Assembly (NCBI RefSeq): GCF_009834365.1
Contig: NZ_CP041348.1
Span: 2,765,001 to 2,829,000 of the forward strand
Direction: 5' to 3'
Length of the DNA: 64,000 nt
DNA from: Komagataeibacter xylinus
GTDB taxonomy: Bacteria; Pseudomonadota; Alphaproteobacteria; Acetobacterales; Acetobacteraceae
In this document: positions 1 to 8,820 of the stretch, piece after piece
Layout: each line of letters begins with the position of its first letter
Numbering within the stretch: the first letter of the stretch is position 1
Program-made: the position numbers and the translations under genes
The notes under the pieces: model-generated
The model's input: only the letters and a program-made list of their open reading frames with translations
What the model was told of the DNA's origin: nothing
Databases searched by the model: none

Positions 1-377
1 TAATGAATAAATTTCTGTTTCTTGTTTTTCTGATATTATTATAAAAAATAACCTATATTAAGAATGATGGTTCAGGCGTTTGTTTTGCCATTTCCATTGA
101 TTATGGTAAAAAATACCAATAATCATAAAATAATTAGCGTGCTCTGCAATCTGAAATATTGCAGGTCCGGTTTTTTTTGGCATTGAAATAAAAAGTAAAG
201 TCAAGGCCATCCTTGCCCTTTTTCCTTCATGACAGGGCGCGCATTGTGGGGGGCTGAAAGGGTGCTTGACGAAGAGAGTGTCAGGGCAAGCACGGGCGCA
301 GGCGGCCGGGCCAGCGTCGTCCCCTGCCCCATAGCCCTTGCGCGGGACGATCCTCAAAAGGCGTCCCGCACGGTGTT
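1..377. other. AT-rich window edge, no gene supported
   Basis: The first 200 bases are strongly AT-rich, unlike the rest of the window. The only open frames here are short, lack recognisable domains and lack a convincing ribosome binding site. I see nothing coding. The stretch holds the 3' flank of the dihydroxyacetone kinase gene and may contain regulatory DNA of a gene outside the window. Confidence 0.5.
342..369 (-). terminator. Hairpin just after the dhaK stop
   Basis: A perfect 8-bp inverted repeat (arms GCGGGACG and CGTCCCGC, 12-nt loop) starts 8 bases beyond the stop codon of the kinase gene, in the position expected for a terminator. No clear T-run follows on the minus strand, so it may be a weak or Rho-assisted terminator, or an mRNA 3' protecting stem. 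Confidence 0.35.
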
Positions 378-2012
378 TCAGCCAGCCGCGAGCCCTTCAA
401 GCAGGCGGGCCACGGCCTCGGCGCCGGGGTCGGGCACGTTGCGTACATGCTCGCTGGGCACGTAGGCGGCGCGGCCTGCGCGGGCGGTGTCCATGGTGGT
501 AGTGGCATCGGCGCCCTTGCGCGCGGCCAGGGCTGCCTGTTTCAGGCCACCATCTGCAGCCAGCGCCTCAAGGGCGGGGTAAAGCGCATCGATCATGGTG
601 CGATCGCCCGGTTTGGCACCGCCGCATTCCATCATATGGGCCAGCCCTTCGCGCAGGGCTTGCTGCCAGGGCTGTTTGCTGCGCCCTGCCGCCGAGAACA
701 TGATGGCAAACAGCACCCCGCTCGAGCCGCCGGCATGCTGGGTCAGGATATTGCCGATGGTGGCCATGAGTTGATGCGGGTTGTTCATGGGCAGGCGGTC
801 GCGCACGGCGGTGATGTCACGTGCGGCACTGGCAAAGGTGGAGCCTGCATCGCCATCACCGATCCTGCCATCGAGTTCGTTCAGCGCGGCCTCGTTGGCC
901 ACCAGTATTTCAGCCCCCCGCGCCAGCAGGCTGGCTATAGCCGCATCATGGCTGGGCGTGAAGGGAAAGGCATCGGGCATGGCGGGCATGGGGGCCACGC
1001 TGGGGCTGCCAAACGTGGCGATGCCGGGCCACGCCCGTGGCTGGGCCGGAGCCCGCAGGGCAGTGGTAATGGCCTCGTCAAGCTCGATCAGGGTAAGCGA
1101 GAAGCCGTTCATGTCCAACGCCGTCATGAGCGGTGCCGGGCCGATCACGTGCGAGATGCGGCGGGCAAGCGGCGTGTGGCTGAAGGATTCCAGCAACAGC
1201 GCCATTTCCACCTCCGGCACGGTGCCGAGGTTGTTGAGCACAAGGGCGAAGCGGGTATTACGCACGGTGGTGGGAAGGCTGGCCTCCAGCGTGCTGGCGG
1301 CCTGTGCCATCAGGTCATTGGCGCGGGCCACGGCAATGCGCTGCGCCCCCGGCTCACCATGAATGCCAAGGCCAAGCTCGGCCTGATCGGAGGCCAGGCG
1401 GCTGGCGCGGGCGGGTTCATAGGGGTTGCAGTCCTCCAGCGCCAGGCCGATGGTGCGCATGCGCTTCGTGCCGTCGCGCACGAATTCGGTCACGTGTTCC
1501 AAAGACCAGCCCTGTGCCGCACCATAGCCCGCCAGCTTGTGCGCCAGCACCGTGCCCGCAACACCGCGCGGGGTGGCCGAACCCGGCAGGGCGATGTCAT
1601 CGCCCACGATCACCATTTCCACTTTCTTGCCCAGCGCGCGGGCACGCTCGGCGGCGAGGCCGAAGTTCAGCCGGTCGCCGGTGTAATTCTTGACCACCAG
1701 AAGGCAGCCCGCCTCTCCTGTTGTTGCCAGGATCGCGGCCAGGATCGCATCAACGCAGGGAGAGGCAAACAGCGCACCACACACCGCCGCAGTCAGCATG
1801 CCATGGCCCACAAAACCCGCATGCGCAGGTTCATGCCCGGATCCACCCCCCGAAATGACCGAAACCTCGCGGCGGTCGATCTCGCGGCGCATGATCACGC
1901 AGGTATCGGGGTAGCCATCCAGGCGGCACAGGTGATGGCCCGCGCTTGAGCGCAGGAACCCGTCCAGCGCTTCGGTTACAACGGTTTCGCGCGTGTTGAA
2001 AAAACGCTTCAT
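378..2012 (-). CDS. dhaK: Dihydroxyacetone kinase, single-chain DhaK-DhaL type
   Basis: This cytosolic kinase phosphorylates dihydroxyacetone to dihydroxyacetone phosphate using ATP, feeding oxidised glycerol into triose metabolism. The 544-residue protein has an N-terminal DhaK domain with a GGGSGHEPAHAG nucleotide/substrate segment. The GLGIHGEPG motif carries the histidine that binds substrate covalently in this family. A C-terminal DhaL domain has the Mg-ATP motif DGRIGDGDAGSTF and a GGSSG loop. Both domains in one chain point to the ATP-dependent enzyme rather than the PTS-dependent three-subunit form. The ATG is preceded by a GGGAGAG-like ribosome binding site. An aquaporin gene lies 126 bp upstream on the same strand, suggesting joint polyol uptake and use. 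Acetic acid bacteria make dihydroxyacetone from glycerol in the periplasm. Confidence 0.93.
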   Translation of the reverse strand: MKRFFNTRETVVTEALDGFLRSSAGHHLCRLDGYPDTCVIMRREIDRREVSVISGGGSGHEPAHAGFVGHGMLTAAVCGALFASPCVDAILAAILATTGEAGCLLVVKNYTGDRLNFGLAAERARALGKKVEMVIVGDDIALPGSATPRGVAGTVLAHKLAGYGAAQGWSLEHVTEFVRDGTKRMRTIGLALEDCNPYEPARASRLASDQAELGLGIHGEPGAQRIAVARANDLMAQAASTLEASLPTTVRNTRFALVLNNLGTVPEVEMALLLESFSHTPLARRISHVIGPAPLMTALDMNGFSLTLIELDEAITTALRAPAQPRAWPGIATFGSPSVAPMPAMPDAFPFTPSHDAAIASLLARGAEILVANEAALNELDGRIGDGDAGSTFASAARDITAVRDRLPMNNPHQLMATIGNILTQHAGGSSGVLFAIMFSAAGRSKQPWQQALREGLAHMMECGGAKPGDRTMIDALYPALEALAADGGLKQAALAARKGADATTTMDTARAGRAAYVPSEHVRNVPDPGAEAVARLLEGLAAG

Positions 2013-2138
2013 TCTTATGCACTCTCCCTCGGCAGCCCATGGCAGGCATGGCGGCGCGGCACTATGGCCGCTAATCCTCCCGTAGCAAAATAACGGAATA
2101 TGTCACGTGTGGGTTGCGCCTTGCGCGGGCCTGCCGGT

Positions 2139-3062
2139 TCAGGCCGGTCCGGCGCCGGGGGGCACATGGTCGGGATCATCGGGGTGGTTGAGCTTGCGGT
2201 GCGGATCATCAAGCCCCGGCACGCGGCCATGGTGGCCAAAATTGACCAGACGCGCCTCAAGCAGGTGCAGCTTGCCCAGCAGGTTCATGCGGATCGCCAT
2301 GACCGCAAGCGACGCCCCGGCAAAGGGTCCTACCACATAAATCCACAACCCTGACCATTGTCCCGCGAACAGTGCCGGGGCCAGCGTACGCGCAAAATTG
2401 ACGCTATTGCCAGAAAGCCATGCCGTAATCGGGTTAAGCACGAGAAAGAACAGCCCGCCCGACCATGGCGTGATGAACTTCCATCGCGGGTGGGCCGCCA
2501 GCCAGTACAGCATGGCGATCAGCGCTGCGGTCACGAACATTTCCGACCACATGGCCCACCAGATCGAGATATGGCCATACGGCACGGTGGCACCATAATG
2601 CACCGCTACGGCCATGTTGCCCCACCATGCGATCAGCCTGCCGGCTTCGTACACCACGGCCGTGCCCAGAAAGGCGCCGATCACCTGCGCGATCATGTAG
2701 TTCAGCGCATCCACCCCGCCGATGCGTTTGGCGAGCGAGAACGCCAGGGTTACGGAGGGGTTGATATGCGCCCCGCTGACCTTGCCGAACGGCGTCATGG
2801 CCGCCGCCGTGCCTGACAGGCCAAAGCACAGCCCGCACAGCGCGGTCTGGATATAGGGATGGTGCATGAGCACAGCCCCGAGCGGGCTGGCCGGCGCGCT
2901 GAGCACGATGACCGCGCTCAGGCCGAGGATCATGAGGATGGCGGTGGCGATCGCCTCGCAGAAATACAGCTTCCAGTGAAACAGGTTGTGCGGGTGCGGG
3001 TCGCCTGCCAGCGGGCGGTCGTGCACATGAATATGAAGGTACGGCAGGTGTGGCAGGCGCAT
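2139..3062 (-). CDS. Aquaporin-family (MIP) channel
   Basis: This is an inner-membrane channel of the major intrinsic protein family, here about 307 residues with six predicted membrane segments. The first signature is HINPSVTLAF (NPS instead of NPA). The second half carries VNFARTLAPAL, where the usual NPAR is NFAR. The residue after the arginine is T, not the D typical of GlpF-type glycerol channels, so substrate choice is open between water, glycerol and other small solutes. The N-terminus is extended by roughly 45 residues rich in His and Pro. I chose the ATG at 3062, preceded by an AGGA about 8 bases upstream; a start nine codons earlier is possible. The dihydroxyacetone kinase downstream supports a role in polyol uptake. 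Confidence 0.85.
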   Translation of the reverse strand: MRLPHLPYLHIHVHDRPLAGDPHPHNLFHWKLYFCEAIATAILMILGLSAVIVLSAPASPLGAVLMHHPYIQTALCGLCFGLSGTAAAMTPFGKVSGAHINPSVTLAFSLAKRIGGVDALNYMIAQVIGAFLGTAVVYEAGRLIAWWGNMAVAVHYGATVPYGHISIWWAMWSEMFVTAALIAMLYWLAAHPRWKFITPWSGGLFFLVLNPITAWLSGNSVNFARTLAPALFAGQWSGLWIYVVGPFAGASLAVMAIRMNLLGKLHLLEARLVNFGHHGRVPGLDDPHRKLNHPDDPDHVPPGAGPA

Positions 3063-3226
3063 GGCCGGGCATCCTTGTTTATGCAACATGGGTCCGGCGA
3101 AAGAAGCGTGTGGGAGGGGTCACGTCCCGGTGCGCGCCGGTGGTGGGGCCAGCATAGCAGCCCCCGCACCGCCGGGGTCCGGGTTTGGCACAATCCAGTC
3201 ATGCCATCACGAATTCGAAAGTGCCC

Positions 3227-3697
3227 CTACCCTTGCGGGATCGACGCATCAAGGGCGGCCTGTAATATGTAAGCCGCCGCCATCTGGTCCACCACCGCGC
3301 CCCGGCGCTGGCGCGTCATGTCGGCCTCCGCGATCAGGAAGCGGTTCACGGCGGAGGAAGAAAGCCGTTCATCCCACATGGCCGCAGGCAGTCCGGTCAT
3401 GTCAGACAGGTTCAGCGTCCAGTCCCGCGCCGCCTGAGCGGCGGGGCCAAAGCTGCCATCAAGCGACAGTGGCAGGCCCACCACCAGGCCGCCCACATCC
3501 TGCGCGCGGGCAATCTGGCTGATTTCAGCCGCATTGACCGACAGTTTGCCGCGCCTGAGCCCCATATGTGGGGAGGCCAGCATCAGCCCCACATCGGACA
3601 GGGCGATGCCGATTGTCTTTTTGCCGGGGTCAAGGCCAAGCAGGCGCTGGTCGCGGCGCAGGCCTGCGCGGAGATCGGATATGTTGAACAGGGGCAT
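3227..3697 (-). CDS. ruvX: RuvX/YqgF-family putative Holliday junction resolvase
   Basis: This 156-residue protein has the RNase H-like YqgF fold. The N-terminal LGLDPGKKTIGIALSD carries the first catalytic aspartate. VGLPLSLDG forms the middle strand, WDERLSS carries an acidic-motif glutamate, and VVDQMAAAYILQ holds the final aspartate. The family acts in 16S rRNA 5' processing and is proposed to resolve Holliday junctions. The open frame continues upstream, but homology begins near MPLFNISDLRAG and the upstream part overlaps gatC on the other strand, so I place the start at 3697. It is transcribed divergently from the gat operon. Confidence 0.88.
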   Translation of the reverse strand: MPLFNISDLRAGLRRDQRLLGLDPGKKTIGIALSDVGLMLASPHMGLRRGKLSVNAAEISQIARAQDVGGLVVGLPLSLDGSFGPAAQAARDWTLNLSDMTGLPAAMWDERLSSSAVNRFLIAEADMTRQRRGAVVDQMAAAYILQAALDASIPQG

Positions 3698-3772
3698 GGT
3701 CGGGGGTATGTTCCTCAGCGGTCCTGCGCCGCAGGATATTCTGCCCCTGTTCTGATGGAAAGTTATTGCTTC

Positions 3773-4060
3773 ATGTCGCTTGATCCCGCGACCGTCCGCC
3801 GCATTGCCAGACTGGCACGGATTGGTATTGACGAGTCTGATGTTCCCGCCCTGCAAGGGGAGCTTAACGGGATCCTCGGTTGGGTCGAGCAGTTGAATGA
3901 GGTCGATGTCGAGGGGGTGACCCCCATGGTCGGCACGGGTCATGCCGCCCTGCGCACGCGCCCGGACGTGGTGACCGATGGCAACTGCCGCGATGCCGTG
4001 CTGTCCAACGCGCCTGACGGCGTTGGCCCCTTCTATACCGTGCCCAAGGTTGTTGAATAA
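3773..4060 (+). CDS. gatC: Asp-tRNA(Asn)/Glu-tRNA(Gln) amidotransferase subunit C
   Basis: GatC is the small, 95-residue subunit that clamps GatA and GatB together in the tRNA-dependent amidotransferase. The sequence shows the family pattern: a helical N-terminus ([13 protein letters not shown]), a middle [18 protein letters not shown], and a C-terminal region ending [12 protein letters not shown] that wraps the partner subunits. I chose the internal ATG at 3773 because homology begins at MSLDPATV; longer upstream starts would overlap ruvX. The gatA start follows its stop by one base, indicating translational coupling. Confidence 0.93.
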   Translation: MSLDPATVRRIARLARIGIDESDVPALQGELNGILGWVEQLNEVDVEGVTPMVGTGHAALRTRPDVVTDGNCRDAVLSNAPDGVGPFYTVPKVVE

Positions 4061-4061
4061 A

Positions 4062-5546
4062 ATGAGCCTGACCGAACTGACAATCGCCGATGCCGCCAGC
4101 GGCCTGCGTGCGCGCAAATTCAGCGCCGTGGAGCTGGTGCGCGCGCATACCGACGCCATCGCCGCGCTCAACCCGCGCCTGAACGCCTATATCACCACCA
4201 CTGCCGATGGCGCACTCAAGGCAGCGCAGCAGGCGGATGAAGTGCTGGCCAAAGGCGAGGCCCGCAGCCTGACCGGCATCCCGCTGGGCATCAAGGACCT
4301 GTTCTGCACCAATGGCGTGCGGACCACGGCGGCGAGCAATATCCTCAAGAACTTCGTGCCCCCCTACGAAAGCACGGTCACGGCCAACCTGCTGCGCGAT
4401 GGCGCGGTGTTCGTGGGCAAGACCAACCTTGATGAATTCGCCATGGGGTCAGCCAACATCACCTCTGCCTTCGGCCCGGTTGAAAACCCATGGAAGCGCA
4501 ATGGTGATGACGCGGCGCTGGTGCCCGGTGGCTCATCGGGCGGATCAGCCGCCGCCGTGGCGGCAGGGCTTGCCATGGGCGCAACCGGCACTGATACCGG
4601 CGGGTCCATCCGCCAGCCTGCCGCCTATTGTGGCATTGTGGGGCTCAAGCCCACCTATGGCCGGTGCAGCCGGTTTGGCACCATTGCCTATGCCTCTTCG
4701 CTCGATCAGGCAGGGCCGATGGCGCGCAGCGTGCGCGACTGCGCCATCATGCTCCAGTCCATGGCCGGTTTTGACGAGCGTGACAGCACCAGCGTTAATT
4801 GCGACGTGCCGGATTATTCCGCAGCCATAGGCCGCAGCCTCAAGGGGCTGAAGGTGGGCATCCCCGCTGAATACCGTGCCGAGGGCCTGTCTGCCGAGAT
4901 TGAAACAGCATGGCAGCAGGGCATTGAATGGCTCAGGGCGGCAGGCTGCGAAATTGTGGATGTGTCCCTGCCCCACACCAAATATGGCCTGGCCACCTAC
5001 TATATCGTGGCCCCTGCCGAGTGTTCCTCCAATCTTGCCCGCTACGATGGCCTTCGTTTTGGTGAGCGCGTGCCAGGTGAGACGCTTGATGCCATGTATG
5101 AAGCGACCCGCCGCGCGGGCTTCGGCCCCGAGGTGCGCCGCCGCATCATGATGGGCACCTATGTGCTCTCGGCTGGTTATTACGATGCCTATTATCTGAA
5201 GGCCCAGAAGGTTCGCACCCTCATCCGCCGCGACTTTACCGAGGCGTTCCAGAAGGTGGATGTCCTGCTCACCCCCACCGCGCCCACCCCTGCCTTCGCG
5301 CAGGGTGAACAGAGTGATGATCCGGTCCAGATGTACCTGAACGATATTTTCACCGTGCCCGCCTCCATGGCTGGCATGCCCGCCATGTCCGTGCCTGTGG
5401 GGCTCGGTGCGACCGGTCTGCCGCTTGGGCTGCAGCTTATCGGCCGCCCGTTTGACGAGGAAACCCTGCTGGCGACCGGCAGCGCGTTGGAACAGGCTGC
5501 AGGCTTCACCCACCGTCCTGCCATCCGTGCGGAGGCCGCGAAATGA
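4062..5546 (+). CDS. gatA: Asp-tRNA(Asn)/Glu-tRNA(Gln) amidotransferase subunit A
   Basis: GatA is the glutaminase subunit of the GatCAB complex. It releases ammonia from glutamine, and the ammonia is channelled to GatB. The 494-residue protein belongs to the amidase-signature family. The Ser-cisSer-Lys triad is visible as Lys78 in [10 protein letters not shown], Ser158 in [11 protein letters not shown] and Ser182 in [14 protein letters not shown]. Length is normal. The start at 4062 is one base after the gatC stop, and the stop overlaps gatB as ATGA, so the three genes form one translationally coupled operon. The complex is needed where Gln-tRNA or Asn-tRNA is made by transamidation. Confidence 0.96.
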   Translation: MSLTELTIADAASGLRARKFSAVELVRAHTDAIAALNPRLNAYITTTADGALKAAQQADEVLAKGEARSLTGIPLGIKDLFCTNGVRTTAASNILKNFVPPYESTVTANLLRDGAVFVGKTNLDEFAMGSANITSAFGPVENPWKRNGDDAALVPGGSSGGSAAAVAAGLAMGATGTDTGGSIRQPAAYCGIVGLKPTYGRCSRFGTIAYASSLDQAGPMARSVRDCAIMLQSMAGFDERDSTSVNCDVPDYSAAIGRSLKGLKVGIPAEYRAEGLSAEIETAWQQGIEWLRAAGCEIVDVSLPHTKYGLATYYIVAPAECSSNLARYDGLRFGERVPGETLDAMYEATRRAGFGPEVRRRIMMGTYVLSAGYYDAYYLKAQKVRTLIRRDFTEAFQKVDVLLTPTAPTPAFAQGEQSDDPVQMYLNDIFTVPASMAGMPAMSVPVGLGATGLPLGLQLIGRPFDEETLLATGSALEQAAGFTHRPAIRAEAAK

Positions 5547-6991
5547 CCTACACGATCGAAGGCAAGACCGGCGCTTGGGAAATCGTGGTGGGCCTTGAGG
5601 TCCATGCGCAGGTCATCAGCCACTCCAAACTGTTTTCCGGCGCATCAGCCTCCTATGGCGGTGAGCCGAACACACATGTGAGCCTGGTCGATGCGGGCTT
5701 TCCGGGCATGCTGCCGGTGCTGAACCAGGAATGCGTGGCCCAGGCCATCCGCACGGGGCTTGGCCTGCGCGCGCGCATCAACCTGGAAAGCCGGTTTGAC
5801 CGCAAGAACTACTTCTATGCCGATCTGCCCACGGGCTACCAGATCAGCCAGTTCACACACCCGATCGTGGGTGAAGGCACGGTCGAGATCGAACTGAGCG
5901 ATGGCACCGTGCGCCACATCGGCATCACGCGTCTGCATATGGAGCAGGATGCGGGCAAGTCGATGCATGACCAGGACCCTGCCCGCTCCTTCATCGACCT
6001 CAACCGGGCTGGCGTGGCGCTGATGGAGATCGTGAGCGAGCCGGATATCCGCTGCCCGGAGGAGGCTGGTGCCTACCTGCGCAAGCTGCGCCAGATCCTG
6101 CGCTATCTGGGCACGTGCGATGGCAACATGGAAGAAGGCTCGATGCGTGCCGACGTGAACGTGTCGGTGCGCAAGGCGGGCGAGCCGTTCCGCACGCGCT
6201 GCGAGATCAAGAACGTCAATTCGATCCGTTATGTGATGCACGCCATCGAGGTCGAGGCCACGCGCCAGATCGAGGTGTGGGAAGATGGCGGCGAGGTGGA
6301 TCAGGAAACCCGCCTGTTCGACCCCGCCCGCAACGAGACCCGCTCGCTGCGTAGCAAGGAAGACGCGCATGATTACCGCTACTTCCCCGACCCTGACCTG
6401 CTGCCGCTGGTCGTGGATCAGGCCTGGGTGGACGAACTGGAACGCGGCCTGCCCGAACTGCCTGATGACAAGCGCGACCGCTTCGTCAAGGAATATGGCA
6501 TCCCCCGCTACGATGCCAGCGTGCTGGTGGCCGAGCAGGCCATTGCCGATTATTACGAGGAAGTGGCCAAGGGCCGCGATGCCCGCCTTGCCGCCAACTG
6601 GGTGACGGGCGACCTGTTCGGCGCGCTCAACCGCACTGGCCGCGCCATTACCGACAGTCCGATCTCGGCCGCAGCACTTGGTGGCATGCTGGATCTGGTG
6701 TCGGACAAGACGATCAATGGCAAGATCGCCAAGGAAGTGTTCGAGGACATGCTCGAGACGGGCGACAGCGCTGCCGCCATTGTCGAGCGCAAGGGCCTGA
6801 AGCAGGTGACCGACACCGGCGCGATCGATGCCGCTGTAGCCGATGTGATGGCTCGCAATGCTGACAAGGTAGAAGAATACCGTGGCGGCAAGGACCGGCT
6901 GTTCGGCTTTTTTGTTGGCCAGGTGATGAAAGCCATGGCGGGCAAGGCCAATCCGGCCATGGTGAATGAAGCCCTGAAAAAAGTTTTGTAA
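5543..6991 (+). CDS. gatB: Asp-tRNA(Asn)/Glu-tRNA(Gln) amidotransferase subunit B
   Basis: GatB activates the mis-acylated Glu-tRNA(Gln) or Asp-tRNA(Asn) by phosphorylation and completes amidation with ammonia from GatA. The 482 residues show the catalytic cradle near the start ([20 protein letters not shown]), the conserved LPTGYQISQ and HMEQDAGKS segments, and [14 protein letters not shown]-terminal YqeY-like tRNA-binding tail follows ([17 protein letters not shown]). Length and motifs are canonical. Translation is coupled to gatA through the ATGA overlap. It is the last gene before the tRNA-Ser and a mobile-element scar. Confidence 0.96.
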   Translation: MTYTIEGKTGAWEIVVGLEVHAQVISHSKLFSGASASYGGEPNTHVSLVDAGFPGMLPVLNQECVAQAIRTGLGLRARINLESRFDRKNYFYADLPTGYQISQFTHPIVGEGTVEIELSDGTVRHIGITRLHMEQDAGKSMHDQDPARSFIDLNRAGVALMEIVSEPDIRCPEEAGAYLRKLRQILRYLGTCDGNMEEGSMRADVNVSVRKAGEPFRTRCEIKNVNSIRYVMHAIEVEATRQIEVWEDGGEVDQETRLFDPARNETRSLRSKEDAHDYRYFPDPDLLPLVVDQAWVDELERGLPELPDDKRDRFVKEYGIPRYDASVLVAEQAIADYYEEVAKGRDARLAANWVTGDLFGALNRTGRAITDSPISAAALGGMLDLVSDKTINGKIAKEVFEDMLETGDSAAAIVERKGLKQVTDTGAIDAAVADVMARNADKVEEYRGGKDRLFGFFVGQVMKAMAGKANPAMVNEALKKVL

Positions 6992-7019
6992 AAACGGGCT
7001 TTAACGCATTTTAGGGCTA

Positions 7020-7056
7020 TGCAGGGCCGCTCCAACACGCTAGAAGCAGCCCTGCA
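7020..7056 (+). terminator. Possible terminator of the gat operon
   Basis: A perfect 8-bp inverted repeat (TGCAGGGC and GCCCTGCA, 21-nt loop) lies 29 bases after the gatB stop and before the tRNA gene. There is no T-run, so intrinsic termination is uncertain. It could be a processing stem between the mRNA and the tRNA. Confidence 0.3.
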
Positions 7057-7070
7057 AACGCCGTGTTACT

Positions 7071-7076
7071 TATAAT
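7071..7076 (+). promoter_or_regulatory. Candidate -10 element of the tRNA-Ser gene
   Basis: A perfect TATAAT hexamer lies 14 bases upstream of the mature tRNA 5' end. No good -35 hexamer was found at 16-18 bp spacing, so this is suggestive only. Confidence 0.35.
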
Positions 7077-7090
7077 GCGCGCTCTTCGGC

Positions 7091-7183
7091 GGAGGGGTGG
7101 CCGAGTGGCTGAAGGCGGCGGTTTGCTAAACCGTTATACGATGTCAAGTCGTATCGAGAGTTCGAATCTCTTCCCCTCCGCCA
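7091..7183 (+). tRNA. tRNA-Ser (anticodon GCU)
   Basis: The 7-bp acceptor stem (GGAGGGG with CCCCTCC), discriminator G and encoded CCA fold as one cloverleaf. The anticodon loop reads TTTGCTAAA, giving anticodon GCU for AGC/AGU serine codons. A long variable arm follows the anticodon stem, as expected for a class II serine tRNA. The T-arm is GTTCGAATC. The 3' end faces a truncated integrase gene, so this tRNA was probably an integration target. Confidence 0.95.
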
Positions 7184-7254
7184 GAACTTATTGAAAAATA
7201 AGCAGAAATTACCAATCGCCCTACGGGGCGCTTTGGTCGTTTTGGGATGGTTTT

Positions 7255-7542
7255 TCAGGCCATTGTGGGGGATTTTGTGGGGACCCCTTCAAAAATCTGC
7301 TCAGCCTGGAACTGGACACGCTCCTGTTCCTCCACGGCCAGGAAGCCCAGATAGTTCTGTTCGGTCACCTTCACGGAACTGTGTCCGAGATGCCGGGACA
7401 GACGATAGATATTCCTCCCTTCCTTCAGCCAGCGCACCGCAAAGGCATGCCGCAGGCCATGCACCCCGAAGCGCCGGAATAGCGGGTTGTCGCGTAGGAT
7501 GCGCCGCATAACCTGGGCATGGTTTGATGAGAAATTGGCGAA
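7255..7542 (-). pseudogene. Tyrosine-recombinase (integrase) C-terminal remnant
   Basis: The frame encodes the last part of a phage-type integrase catalytic domain: HGLRHAFAVRWL (His-x-x-Arg motif), HLGHSSVKVTEQNYLGF (second histidine and nucleophilic tyrosine), then a short tail. It stays open right up to the IS21 end at 7543, where it is cut, so the N-terminal DNA-binding half and the first catalytic arginine are missing. The gene points towards the tRNA-Ser with its 3' end about 70 bp away, the usual arrangement for a tRNA-integrated island. It cannot be functional as it stands. Confidence 0.82.
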
Positions 7543-7654
7543 TGTTGATTTTCACTGAGAACTGACCCGGATAGGGCGGAAATTTTCATCGAGATTTGAC
7601 CCATGCCTTCACACTCCCCGGCAGCATCTGCTGGGGGTTTGAGGAGTGATTGAC

Positions 7655-8288
7655 ATGGCGCTTTTGAGTGTGATCCGTCGGTGGCACTGCCGGGATCATC
7701 TTCCGATCCGCGAGATCGAACGCCGGACGGGACTGTCACGCAATACGATCCGGAAATATCTCCGGGCAGAGAGTATTGAACCGCGGTTCCAGGTCCCCGA
7801 ACGTCCCGGCCGACTGGACCCGTTTGCTGACAGGCTGAGGGGCTGGCTGGTCCTGGAAGCCGCCCGATCACGCAGGAACCGGCGCACGGCGCGGCGACTG
7901 CATGAGGATCTTGTGGCACTGGTTTATGATGGATTCTACGGACGGGTGGCCGCGTTCATCCAGCAGTGGAAACACGAACAGCACCAGGCACGACAGACAG
8001 CGGGTCGGGGTGTTTTCGTGCCCCTGTGCTTCCAGCCCGGGGAAGCCTTTCAGTTCGACTGGGGCGAGGACTGGGCGGTCATTGCCGGGCATCGCGTCAA
8101 GCCGCAGATTGTCCACACCAGACTGTCCTTCAGCCGGGCCTTCATACTCAGGGCCTATCCCCTGCAGACCCACGAGATGCTTTTTGATGCGCTTGCCGAG
8201 GCCTTCCGCGTACTCGGTGGCGTGCCGCGGCGGGGTATTTTTAACAACATGAGACCGCCGTGGACCGGATTGGCTCGGGCAAGGCGCG
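7655..8288 (+). pseudogene. istA: IstA transposase, N-terminal remnant with frameshift
   Basis: The first 200 residues are a recognisable IS21 IstA: an N-terminal helix-turn-helix (IREIERRTGLSRNTIRKYLR), then the start of the DDE domain (GEAFQFDWGEDWAVIAG, with the first aspartate). Homology runs to FNNM. The expected continuation [13 protein letters not shown] is then in another frame, so one base has been lost near 8252. About 290 residues of the C-terminus, including the other catalytic acids, are absent. The ATG at 7655 is chosen; a GTG three codons upstream is also possible. Confidence 0.82.
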
Positions 8289-8652
8289 CTTCTGGTCAAC
8301 GGTCGACCTGGTCAATGCGCTCGAACATGAAAAGACCGCCAGCCGCGCCGGACAGATTGCCGACAGGCTGCTCCGCCTGGATCTCGTGATCCTTGATGAA
8401 CCTGGTTATCTTCCCTTCAGCGCATCTGGTGGCGCCCTGCTGTTCCATCTGCTCAGCCACCTCTACGAGCGCACCAGTGTCATCATCACATTCAGTGAAT
8501 GGGGCGATGTCTTTGGTGACCCGAAGATGACAACGGCGCTCCTCGATCGGCTGACCCATCACTGTCATATCTCCGAGACAGGAAATGACAGCTACAGATT
8601 CCGCGCCAGCACTGCCGCGCCAAAAAACACAAAGGACAGATTCTCTTCGTGA
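8289..8652 (+). pseudogene. istB: IstB ATPase, C-terminal remnant
   Basis: This frame continues directly from the istA remnant into the C-terminal half of the IS21 helper ATPase: [15 protein letters not shown], the Walker-B-like [11 protein letters not shown], and [18 protein letters not shown]. The Walker A region is missing. A second in-frame lesion removes about four residues where IstB normally reads TTNL-(A/D)-F-SEW; here it is ITFSEW. The remnant cannot support transposition. Confidence 0.8.
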
Positions 8653-8820
8653 CTGCCCGCCCGACTATGCCTGAAACAGCATCTGGCTGGGTCAATTCCT
8701 GATGAAAAACCGGGGCAGTTCTCAGTGAAAATCAACAATCCAGCGGCACGAATTGTGGTGCCCAGGCAGGAAATCGCCGCGTCAGCGCCTGATGGGGCCA
8801 CAGTCTGTAATGTCGCGTCG

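Larger units (their letters stand above)
7543..8737. mobile_element. IS21-family element, internally deleted
   Basis: The ends are 28-bp inverted repeats with one mismatch, starting TGTTGATTTTCACTGAGAAC. A second pair of related repeats lies inside (7583-7603 and 8688-8708), typical of the multiple terminal repeats of IS21 elements. The element is only 1195 bp, against about 2.5 kb for intact members, because istA and istB are fused by a central deletion. Flanking bases show no target duplication, suggesting that deletion or recombination altered one side. It interrupts an integrase gene. Confidence 0.85.

Noticed and set aside
447..1949. A 500-codon open frame opposite the dihydroxyacetone kinase gene
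   Set aside because: It is a mirror of a high-GC gene with clear kinase motifs on the other strand. The translation is rich in Gly, Arg, His and Ala with no domain.
4545..5513. A 322-codon open frame opposite gatA
   Set aside because: Shadow of gatA in GC-rich DNA; low-complexity His/Gly/Ala composition and no ribosome site.
7646..8389. An apparently intact 247-residue integrase-like gene
   Set aside because: It is the istA N-terminus followed by an out-of-frame tail after a one-base deletion; the real continuation is in another frame.
7543..8737. Target-site duplication of the IS21 remnant
   Set aside because: The bases beside the two ends (GAA before, ATC after, and further out) do not match, so none can be claimed.
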